From: JBDKGV01 sp039798005
GTDB taxonomy: Bacteria; Fibrobacterota; Fibrobacteria; UBA5070
Reading direction: 5' to 3'
Assembly: GCA_039798005.1 (NCBI GenBank)
Contig: JBDKGV010000084.1
Span: 1-14,152 of the forward strand
Length of the DNA: 14,152 nucleotides
Part shown: piece after piece, positions 5,067 to 11,378 of the stretch
How positions within the stretch are numbered: position 1 is the stretch's first letter
Layout of the letters: each line of letters begins with the position of its first letter
The notes under the pieces: generated by a model
What the model saw: the letters and a program-made list of their open reading frames with translations, nothing else
Told to the model about the DNA's origin: nothing
The model's database searches: none
Program-made: the position numbers and the translations under genes

Positions 5067-6308
5067 TCAACGCGCCGTCACTCCCGAACCGGCGACAAAT
5101 CGCACCAATCGACGGGATGTCGGAGTGTCCATGCGAAGCTCATATCCTCCCCCTGGCACAAGAATCACGGGCAAGCGTTTTTCCCAGGCTCCGGGAACAA
5201 GCGCAAGAGTCGAGGAACGGAAAAGCTCGCGCCCCCCCGGCTCGGAAAGTCGCAAGACCAAGTCTGCGGACTCACGCAAGGACATCCCGACCCAAACGCT
5301 CTGCGAATCGCTTTCAACGGCCAGCAATTCCTCGTTGGGATAACTTTTTGCCGCCAACCGCCAAGCACTGCTCAGTCCCGCAGGCAGCGACAGGCTGAAC
5401 CGTCCTGAAGCGAGCACCACATCCCGCGCATCGAGCCAAAGCCAATTGGTCTTGCGCCCTGCGCCTCGAGCACGCAAAAGCGCATGGAGGTTGGATCCGG
5501 ACTTGCCGTGAACCATGCCGCCACCGAACCAATCCTGATGTGAGACCCGCACCCGGCCCTGTGGATTGGTCGGCAGACTGTCCCGATCGCCTTCAAACAG
5601 GGCCGCGTAGGGCCGCAGAGGATTGGCGCGAGCCCGCCAAATCTCCAACACCGCCGGAACGGGCTTCCCCATGCCATCCACCACCTGGATTTCGATGCTG
5701 TCGGGCATCACCTTGAGAAGGTGATTCATCACGAGGCCATCCCGGGCCAATCGAGGCCCTGAATTCGAGGTGTCCGCCTGAATCATCCGGACACAGAAGC
5801 TGTCGACCGCCGTATCGACCAATTGCCACGACGGATAGCGGGTCCACAAGCCTTTGACCAGAGGAAACTCCGGCGAACCGACCAAGGCCTTGCCGGCTTC
5901 CTTGACCCGGAACAGATCCCATCCGATGGCGAAGGTGGAAGGGTCCGGACAACCCAACGCTTGCAACCATGTGGCTTCGACCGTCTTTTCTTCCGGAATG
6001 GGCTTGTTGAACGGGACCCCCCATTCCATGTCCACCGACGAATCGCGCAGGTCGGGATGTTCCTGCGCATCGCGCCCGGCCAAGGGAAGTCGCCCCGCAG
6101 GCACAAGGACCAAGCGCGCAAGTTCAGCCCCTCGCCCACCGCCACGACGAAGGTGGGCATCAAAATGCCGGGTCAGATCTTGCGCAAACTTCACGGCCTG
6201 TGCAGAATCACGGCCCGGACCGATCTCCCACCAGATTCCAAGCTTCCAGTTTGCTTGAGCCACTGCGGCACCAAAGGCCAAAGCCAGGGTCAGAATGCGC
6301 AACAACAT
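5067..6308 (-). CDS. Exported protein with carboxypeptidase-regulatory-like middle domain, unknown function
   Basis: A 413-residue secreted protein. Residues 1-19 are a Sec signal peptide (MLLRILTLALAFGAAVAQA) with cleavage likely at AQA|NW. Residues 20-200 form a Trp-rich N-terminal region that I do not recognise. Residues about 203-257 (DSIEIQVVDGMGKPVPAVLEIWR ... LPTNPQGRVRVS) look like a small beta-sandwich of the carboxypeptidase-regulatory/Cna-B type. The C-terminal 110 residues are probably another beta-sandwich. The ATG at 6308 shares one base with the truB stop (TGATG). A GTG one codon upstream would instead give a 4-base overlap. No ribosome-binding site stands out, so coupling to truB is likely. 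There are no catalytic motifs I can name; the product is probably periplasmic or extracellular. Confidence 0.75.
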   Translation of the reverse strand: MLLRILTLALAFGAAVAQANWKLGIWWEIGPGRDSAQAVKFAQDLTRHFDAHLRRGGGRGAELARLVLVPAGRLPLAGRDAQEHPDLRDSSVDMEWGVPFNKPIPEEKTVEATWLQALGCPDPSTFAIGWDLFRVKEAGKALVGSPEFPLVKGLWTRYPSWQLVDTAVDSFCVRMIQADTSNSGPRLARDGLVMNHLLKVMPDSIEIQVVDGMGKPVPAVLEIWRARANPLRPYAALFEGDRDSLPTNPQGRVRVSHQDWFGGGMVHGKSGSNLHALLRARGAGRKTNWLWLDARDVVLASGRFSLSLPAGLSSAWRLAAKSYPNEELLAVESDSQSVWVGMSLRESADLVLRLSEPGGRELFRSSTLALVPGAWEKRLPVILVPGGGYELRMDTPTSRRLVRFVAGSGVTAR

Positions 6309-7198
6309 CACAGGACATCGACCAAGAGGATTTCAGGATGGAACGAACCGGCCACGACACGACCACAGGCCAAGGCCTCGCCTTCCATGGCCAAGGCCAA
6401 TTCCGTATCGGCAAGTCCACAGCCGATGGCCTTGCCCATTTTCAAGGCTTCCCGCCCGGAAGCGTCAGTGTCAAAACGAGGCCATTCCGAGAAGAAGGAA
6501 TCCACGGCAACCAGCTGCGGTTCTTCGGTCTGTTCAGACGGGAGATCCGGGACCCGCCACGGCCCGATCGCCGTACGCCGCAAGAAATTGACACAGGCAC
6601 CGCACCCGATCCGATTTCCCAAGTCGCGCGCCAAGGAGCGAACATAGGTGCCCTTGGAACAGCGCACGCGAAAGACCGGATCGCCCTCGAACAGGGCATT
6701 TCCCGCCATCTCGGCGAGATGGGAGAATTCATGGACCATGACTTCACGAGCCGGCAGCACCAGCGATTCGCCTTGACGAACGCGTTCGTACGCACGGACA
6801 CCATCCACCTTGAGCGCCGACACCGCAGGCGGGACCTGCTGCAGGGTCCCGGTAAATTCAGGCAGCAACGCGTCCCAATGGATGTCAGCGACCTGTGGAA
6901 TCTCCGAGGATCGAAGGACCTGCCCGGCCGTATCGAGGGTGTCCGTTTCGACTCCAAGTCGGAGCGAGAACACATATTCCTTCTCCCGAGCTTCCACCTC
7001 CTGCAGCAGGCGCGTGGCCTTGCCGACGGCACAGACCAGAAGACCTGTCGCTGGCGGATCCAAGGTCCCGGCATGTCCGACACGACGCGTCCCGAAGGTT
7101 TTCTTGAGAATCCCCAATGCCTGATGCGAGGACGGCCCCTGCGGCTTGTCCCAAAGAACCATGCCGCACGGACCGCCCGGAACGAATCGTTTTGCCAC
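6308..7198 (-). CDS. truB: tRNA pseudouridine(55) synthase
   Basis: Converts U55 of the tRNA T-loop to pseudouridine in the cytoplasm. The 296-residue product has the family motifs. The KP-box is LWDKPQGPSSHQAL (15-28, with Pro where Met or Leu is more usual). The catalytic block is RVGHAGTLDPPATGLL with Asp47. PPAVSALKVDGVRAYERVRQGE carries the conserved K-x-x-G-x-RAYE segment, and CSKGTYVRSLARDLG follows. I take the GTG at 7198 as the start: it lies one base after the dapF stop and places 13 residues before the KP box. An ATG at 7162 would give a shorter protein that still holds every motif. truB normally follows rbfA; here four clear genes and one doubtful ORF separate them, and truB is tied to dapF and an exported protein instead. 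Confidence 0.95.
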   Translation of the reverse strand: MAKRFVPGGPCGMVLWDKPQGPSSHQALGILKKTFGTRRVGHAGTLDPPATGLLVCAVGKATRLLQEVEAREKEYVFSLRLGVETDTLDTAGQVLRSSEIPQVADIHWDALLPEFTGTLQQVPPAVSALKVDGVRAYERVRQGESLVLPAREVMVHEFSHLAEMAGNALFEGDPVFRVRCSKGTYVRSLARDLGNRIGCGACVNFLRRTAIGPWRVPDLPSEQTEEPQLVAVDSFFSEWPRFDTDASGREALKMGKAIGCGLADTELALAMEGEALACGRVVAGSFHPEILLVDVL

Positions 7199-7199
7199 T

Positions 7200-8060
7200 T
7201 CAGGCGACGGATTCAGGCCAGACGCCGGAGAAGACCTCCACGGCATCGCCCGTCATGAAGACTTCGCCTTGGCCGTCCCATTCCAAGGTCAAGCGACCTC
7301 CCAAAAGATCGATCTCCACGGGAGCCTCGACCTTCGCGCGCCCTGTGAGCTTGGCGGCGACCGAGACGGCCGAGGCACCGGTACCGCAAGCCCAAGTCTC
7401 ACCGGAACCGCGTTCCCAAGTGCGCTGACGCAAATAATTCTCACCCATGACCTGCACGAATTCCACGTTCACGCGCTCAGGGAACATCGCATGGTGCTCG
7501 ATTTTCTTGCCCACGGCCTCAACCGGGAAATTGTCGACATCGTCGACAAAGATCACGAAATGGGGATTCCCCATGCCCACCGCAGTGCCCTTGTAGACGG
7601 TGCCGTCGATCTCCAGCGGCATCTCCACGGCCCGATCGCCTTGGAAGGCGGTGGGGATGCGGGCCGGCTCAAGGATCGGTGCGCCCATCGAGAGCCGCAC
7701 GCGCTCGGCCTTGCCGTCCAAGCCCACGAAAACCTTGGCGCGGCGCGATCCCGAATCCGTCTCGAGATTGAATTCGGTCATGGTGTGGGTGCGACCGCGA
7801 TCGAACAGGAACTTGGCCACGCAACGCAACCCGTTGCCGCACATCTTGCCTCGCGACCCGTCGAGATTGTACATCTCCATGCGCCCCGAATGCCCGGGCA
7901 TCTCGGGCTTGCGCACGATGATCATCCCGTCGCCTCCGATGCCAAAATGACGATGCGAAACCGCGATCGCCAAATCCTCGATTCCATCCTGGAGATCATT
8001 CGTCCAGCCGTCGATGTAGACGTAGTCGTTGCCGGTTCCGTGCATCTTCACAAATTCCAT
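7200..8060 (-). CDS. dapF: Diaminopimelate epimerase
   Basis: Interconverts LL- and meso-diaminopimelate, supplying peptidoglycan cross-linking residues and lysine. The 286-residue product starts MEFVKMHGTGNDYVYID. It has both catalytic cysteines: Cys74 in KMCGNGLRC and Cys225 in ETWACGTGASAV. NLDGSRGK before the first Cys and GMGNPHFVIFVDD (about 162-174) are also characteristic. Length is slightly above E. coli DapF (about 274). The ATG at 8060 lies 4 bases after the stop of the LptE-like gene, with GGTGAG just upstream. It is followed after one base by the truB GTG. The meso-DAP pathway fits a diderm cell wall. The gene is intact. Confidence 0.97.
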   Translation of the reverse strand: MEFVKMHGTGNDYVYIDGWTNDLQDGIEDLAIAVSHRHFGIGGDGMIIVRKPEMPGHSGRMEMYNLDGSRGKMCGNGLRCVAKFLFDRGRTHTMTEFNLETDSGSRRAKVFVGLDGKAERVRLSMGAPILEPARIPTAFQGDRAVEMPLEIDGTVYKGTAVGMGNPHFVIFVDDVDNFPVEAVGKKIEHHAMFPERVNVEFVQVMGENYLRQRTWERGSGETWACGTGASAVSVAAKLTGRAKVEAPVEIDLLGGRLTLEWDGQGEVFMTGDAVEVFSGVWPESVA

Positions 8061-8064
8061 AGAC

Positions 8065-8559
8065 TCACCATCCGCTGATCGTGTTGTCGACGAGCTTCTT
8101 CACCGCTTCGTCGAGGGCCTTCTTCGCTGCATCCTGTTCGGTCTGCTTGTTCGGGTCATAATCCTGAATCCCGGAGATCGCATTGCTCTCAAACAGCAGC
8201 GTATTTTCCTTCTCATCCGTGAAACGGGCGGAAAAACTGACCGTCACCCGGAAGCGGGAGACCGTACCACTGCCGTCATATTGACTGGGCTGATGGGAGT
8301 AATCCGAAAGCGTGGCTTCCAATCGCGAGTCGGCGCCGCCATCGACGGGCTTCAGGCTTCCTCGCTGACGAAAGGCCTCGATCACCTTGGCGGTGGCCAC
8401 ATCCGCAAGCTCCGTCTGGCGGGCCTTGTCTTGGATGGGTTCGATGCGCACCGTCTTGAGATGGGCGGGCAGGCCAGATCCGGTGAAGCTGTAACATCCA
8501 CTCAAGAGCAACATGAGGACGACGGAAAGGAAACCTCGCATGAGGCCAAAGGTACTCAT
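8065..8559 (-). CDS. LptE-like outer-membrane LPS-assembly lipoprotein
   Basis: A 164-residue lipoprotein. The N-terminus has a hydrophobic signal and lipobox LLSG-Cys22, followed by YSFTG. The mature protein has the LptE-family order: LPAHLKTVRIEPIQDKA, a helix ELADVATAKVIEAFRQRGSLKPVD, then SRLEATLSDYSHQPSQYD, RFRVTVSFSARFTDEKENTLLFES and ISGIQDYD, and a C-terminal helix KKALDEAVKKLVDNTISGW. LptE plugs the LptD translocon that inserts lipopolysaccharide into the outer membrane. The ATG at 8559 overlaps the stop of the aminotransferase gene (ATGA); an internal ATG at 8541 is possible. Its neighbour, a nucleotide-sugar aminotransferase, fits LPS biogenesis. The family call rests on the residue pattern, so I leave the symbol empty. 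Confidence 0.8.
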   Translation of the reverse strand: MSTFGLMRGFLSVVLMLLLSGCYSFTGSGLPAHLKTVRIEPIQDKARQTELADVATAKVIEAFRQRGSLKPVDGGADSRLEATLSDYSHQPSQYDGSGTVSRFRVTVSFSARFTDEKENTLLFESNAISGIQDYDPNKQTEQDAAKKALDEAVKKLVDNTISGW

Positions 8560-9635
8560 CCCCGCCCCAACTCCACGCAGACCTTCTGGACATCCTCGCT
8601 GGAAAGCCATGGATGCAAGGGGAGCGAAAGGATTTCCGCAGCCAAGAGCTCCGAGACGGGAAGCGCTTGCTCGGGTCGCCAAGCGGCGAAGGCCGGCTGA
8701 TGATGCAACGGAATGGCGTAATGGATTCCCGTGGGGATGTCTTGACGCCGCAAATGCTCGCGAACCGCATCCCGATGCGGGACCCGAACCGGCAATTGAG
8801 ACCATGAGCTCTCGTTTTCGGGGTTTTGCCGCAGCAACTTGACACCATCGGGAAGCGCTTGGCAATAGAGCTGCGCTCGCTGACGACGCTCTTGCAGTTC
8901 CTTGGGAAATTCCTCCAGCTTGATCTGAAGGATCGCCGCTTGCATCTCGTCCAACCGCGAATTCCAACCGACCTCCTCATGAAGACCACGCTCGACCTGG
9001 CCGTGATTTCGCAAGGCCCTCAATCGCAACGCCATTTCCGCATTCGCGGAAAAGACCGCCCCGCCCTTGCCCCAAGCCCCAAGCGGCTTGCCGGGAAAGA
9101 AGGACGTCGTCGCCAAGCCGAAGGTTGTGGAGAGCCTTCCGTTCCTTCGCGCTCCGAAGGACTGGGCTCCATCCTCGATCCAGACGATTCCAAGGCTCTC
9201 AAGCCAAGGCCCGATCGTCTCCAGGGCAGGGATCTGCCCGAAGAGCGAGACCATGACCACAGCCTTGGTGCTCCCCGAGAGGCACGGCTCCAAGGTCGCA
9301 CGGGAAACCAAACCGTCCATCTCCACATCGGCAAATACGGGCCTTGCTCCGACATGCACCACGGCCTCGGCCGTGGCCGCAAAGGTGAAGGCAGGGACGA
9401 TGACTTCGTCACCGGCCCCAACCCCCGATGCCTTCAAGGCAAGGACCAAAGCATCTGATCCGCTGGCGCAACAGATCGCGTGCGTCGCTCTTCCGAGATA
9501 CGCCTCCAGCTGAGACTCGAGGGCAGCGCCTTCGGACCCGTCAAGGAATTGCCCGCTGCGGGCCACACGCAAAAGCGCGGCCTCGTAGTCGGTGCTGCGG
9601 GCCGCGTATTGTGATTGAAGATCCAGAAGCTTCAC
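8556..9635 (-). CDS. DegT/DnrJ/EryC1 (WbpE-like) PLP-dependent nucleotide-sugar aminotransferase
   Basis: A 359-residue cytoplasmic aminotransferase that transfers an amino group, usually from glutamate, to a keto-sugar nucleotide for surface polysaccharide. Family features are the substrate lid MKLLDLQSQY, ASGSDALVLAL (57-67), GDEVIVPAFTFAATAEAV (75-92), the cofactor-contacting EDGAQSFGA with Asp155 and Gln158, and the Schiff-base lysine Lys183 in SFFPGKPLGAWGKGGAVFS. The FFPGKPLG form and the MKLLDLQ-type start are nearest to WbpE/WlbC-like enzymes acting on UDP-3-keto sugars, though substrate cannot be fixed from this. The GTG at 9635 has GGAAG upstream; the gene lies 16 bases after the lipoprotein gene and overlaps the LptE-like gene by 4. 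No other sugar-nucleotide enzymes are in the window, so the rest of the pathway must be elsewhere. Confidence 0.93.
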   Translation of the reverse strand: MKLLDLQSQYAARSTDYEAALLRVARSGQFLDGSEGAALESQLEAYLGRATHAICCASGSDALVLALKASGVGAGDEVIVPAFTFAATAEAVVHVGARPVFADVEMDGLVSRATLEPCLSGSTKAVVMVSLFGQIPALETIGPWLESLGIVWIEDGAQSFGARRNGRLSTTFGLATTSFFPGKPLGAWGKGGAVFSANAEMALRLRALRNHGQVERGLHEEVGWNSRLDEMQAAILQIKLEEFPKELQERRQRAQLYCQALPDGVKLLRQNPENESSWSQLPVRVPHRDAVREHLRRQDIPTGIHYAIPLHHQPAFAAWRPEQALPVSELLAAEILSLPLHPWLSSEDVQKVCVELGRG

Positions 9636-9651
9636 GATCTTCCGAAGCTAG

Positions 9652-10713
9652 TTAATTGCCTACCTCAGTTTTTCGCCAAGCTCCAAGGAGATGGATTCCT
9701 GCACCGTAGAGGGTCACATCCGAGGTCGAGGAGCCGACTTGAGCGATGGATCCGGGGACAAATGCCAGATTTCCCAATTCCAAGGAAAGTTTGGCCTTGC
9801 TAAGATCATCACCCACCGAGAGGACCGCGAGCCCCGCACGACGATCAATGAACCAATCGAGGTTCAACATCCCCGCACGCGACAGAATTTGACTTTTCCG
9901 CGTCAGGGCAGGTCCGGAAACCTGACCCAACTTGAGAGTGATCACACCTGCAGCATCAAGCGTCACATTCGTCGAATCATCAAGCTTTGCCAACATCACC
10001 GGATACTTGGGATTGTCGCCAAGCTTGAAGTGCACCCCGATATGCAATTGCCTGTCCCCACTGGGGAACCAAGTGCTGTTGTTTCCGAAGTACATCGGCC
10101 TTTGGACTCCTCCAGCGAACATCGTGTCGACATGGAAGTGGAGGGTGTCCGTCGCAATCAGTTCCCCCTTGCGGAACAGACTGGCGACCGATGTCGATGC
10201 ATCCCAACGGGCAGACAGCATCGTATCGGACATGCTGACCACCGTCAAGGGGAAGGTCACATGAGGCACTCGCCAGAAATTGACCGAATCGATCGCAAGA
10301 AGTGGATTTTGCGAAACACCACAATAGCCATACGACAAATTGCTTCCGGCATACACGAGCGTGTAGGGCTGCAAGGAGATCGACACTTTTGCAGTATCCG
10401 TGCCGGTTATTCGCACCGTATCGGAGATCATGCCCTGCTGTCCCCCTTGATCCACGAAGATCAAGTAAGCACCCTCGGCAAGGGAATCGACAGCAAAATG
10501 CCCCTGTGAATCCGCAACAGTCGATGCAACCGGAGTGGACAAGTCACCGACCTTGTAGACATGGACGCTTGCCGATCCAGCCAATCCGGTGGTGGTGAAG
10601 GCCACACCCGCCACCCCGGCGGTATTGCCGGTTCCGATCGTACCCGCCCCCCTGTCATCAGAGCAGGACAAGGTCAACAGTCCCGCGCAAAGCGCAAGGA
10701 GCACGCGCTTCAT
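9652..10713 (-). CDS. Lipoprotein with carboxypeptidase-regulatory-like domain, unknown function
   Basis: A 353-residue probable lipoprotein. The start is MKRVLLALCAGLLTLSC, with Cys17 as the lipid-modified residue. The box LTLSC is slightly off consensus but acceptable, and Ser follows it rather than the inner-membrane-retaining Asp. A Gly/Thr linker (GAGTIGTGNTAG) follows. Then comes a domain at about 32-115, VAGVAFTTTGLAGSASVHVYKVGD ... GHFAVDSLAEGAYLIFVDQ, with the strand pattern of carboxypeptidase-regulatory-like folds. The remaining 240 residues are beta-rich, with repeated DTLHFHVDT, LHIGVHFKLG and VTLDAAGVITLKLG strands, and resemble no enzyme I know. GGAGG lies 6 bases before the ATG. 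Its start overlaps the stop of a possible 59-residue ORF (ATGA), and it lies 16 bases ahead of the aminotransferase gene. Probably outer-membrane or surface-exposed. Confidence 0.82.
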   Translation of the reverse strand: MKRVLLALCAGLLTLSCSDDRGAGTIGTGNTAGVAGVAFTTTGLAGSASVHVYKVGDLSTPVASTVADSQGHFAVDSLAEGAYLIFVDQGGQQGMISDTVRITGTDTAKVSISLQPYTLVYAGSNLSYGYCGVSQNPLLAIDSVNFWRVPHVTFPLTVVSMSDTMLSARWDASTSVASLFRKGELIATDTLHFHVDTMFAGGVQRPMYFGNNSTWFPSGDRQLHIGVHFKLGDNPKYPVMLAKLDDSTNVTLDAAGVITLKLGQVSGPALTRKSQILSRAGMLNLDWFIDRRAGLAVLSVGDDLSKAKLSLELGNLAFVPGSIAQVGSSTSDVTLYGAGIHLLGAWRKTEVGN

Positions 10714-10889
10714 TCCATGCCTCCGTGTCCATGCGTCGAATCCGCCACGGTGCTCAGGGAGCGCCCCGCAGAAGAACCTTCAATCCCAGCGCATTCCAGC
10801 GGAAGGGATGATTCGGTTGCGTGGATTGCCGAGACGCCATCGGACAGGGCATCGAGGAGGAAGCGTTGCATCGGAGAACCATTGCTCAT
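10710..10889 (-). CDS. Possible small ORF (59 aa), leaderless candidate
   Basis: A 59-codon frame beginning MSNGSPMQRFLLDAL and ending GHGGME, with its TGA overlapping the ATG of the lipoprotein gene (ATGA). Evidence for it being real: the 4-base stop-start overlap typical of this region, and a good promoter whose predicted transcription start falls on its ATG. Evidence against: no ribosome-binding site, no recognisable family, no membrane or signal segment, and a composition rich in Ser/Gly/Ala/His that could be chance. If not translated, this stretch is a 5' leader of about 175 bases for the lipoprotein gene, which has its own good GGAGG site. Confidence 0.35.
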   Translation of the reverse strand: MSNGSPMQRFLLDALSDGVSAIHATESSLPLECAGIEGSSAGRSLSTVADSTHGHGGME

Positions 10890-10895
10890 GGAATC

Positions 10896-10924
10896 AGTAT
10901 ACCTGTAAAAAAGCCCATTCACAA
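10896..10924 (-). promoter_or_regulatory. Promoter for the lipoprotein-aminotransferase-lptE-dapF-truB unit
   Basis: On the minus strand TTGTGA (10924-10919) and TATACT (10901-10896) are separated by exactly 17 bases, scoring 4/6 and 5/6 against the sigma-70 consensus. The predicted start falls at about 10889, the A of a possible start codon. The -35 lies within the 3' arm of the rbfA terminator, and the terminator T-run lies in the spacer. Confidence 0.6.
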
Positions 10925-10941
10925 CTTTGTCGTGGACGGGC
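10907..10941 (-). terminator. Intrinsic terminator of infB-rbfA
   Basis: On the minus strand, 10941-10913 can fold into an imperfect hairpin: arms starting GCCCGTCCACGAC and closing GTTGTGAATGGGC, with one mismatch, two G-T wobbles and a short A-rich loop. It is followed directly by six T residues (10912-10907). It lies about 55 bases after the rbfA stop. Confidence 0.75.
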
Positions 10942-10994
10942 AATCAAATACTGTGTTCTACCAGAGCACAAATCCGGCTCTTGGGCGATACGAC

Positions 10995-11378
10995 CTAATC
11001 TTCTTCGGCGGCCTTGGTCGGCGGCGTCTTGAGTTCCGGCAGCTGATTCAGGATTTCCTGAATGCGCAAGGAGTTCTCAAGATTCTTGTCGAGCTCGAAG
11101 CGCAACTCTGGAACATGCCGCATGCGCAACACGCCCGAAAGCTCACGACGCAACCATCCCGCCGCCTGATGCAGACCGATATCGGTGTCACGAGCATTCT
11201 TCTCATCGCCCAAGACGGAGTAACGAACCGTCGCGTAGGACATGTCCGAAGACACGTCCACGCGGGAGATGGTGAGAAATCCGATGCGAGGATCCTTCGT
11301 CTGGAGCTGAAGCATCACGGAAATCTCTTTCCGCATCTGCTCCCCGACCAGACGCGTCCGGTTGCCCAGAGGCCGCAT
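10995..11378 (-). CDS. rbfA: 30S ribosome-binding factor A
   Basis: Assembly factor that binds the 30S subunit near helix 1 of 16S rRNA during late maturation and cold adaptation. The 127-residue product is the usual length. It shows the KH-like family pattern: RLVGEQMRKEISVMLQLQTKDPRIGFLTISRVDVSSDMSYATVRYSVLG, then GWLRRELSGVLRMRHVPELRFELD. The tail after about residue 110 is acidic and proline-containing. The ATG at 11378 shares its first base with the infB stop (TGATG), so its translation is probably coupled to infB. An intrinsic terminator follows. truB, the usual next gene, is not adjacent. Confidence 0.96.
   Translation of the reverse strand: MRPLGNRTRLVGEQMRKEISVMLQLQTKDPRIGFLTISRVDVSSDMSYATVRYSVLGDEKNARDTDIGLHQAAGWLRRELSGVLRMRHVPELRFELDKNLENSLRIQEILNQLPELKTPPTKAAEED

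Noticed and set aside
5057..5077. Hairpin around the stop codon of the exported-protein gene as a terminator before lysR
   Set aside because: The GCGC arms can pair, but no T-run follows on the minus strand, so it does not qualify as an intrinsic terminator.
7146..8078. 310-residue plus-strand frame opposite dapF
   Set aside because: dapF carries both catalytic cysteine motifs on the minus strand; the plus-strand frame is its shadow.
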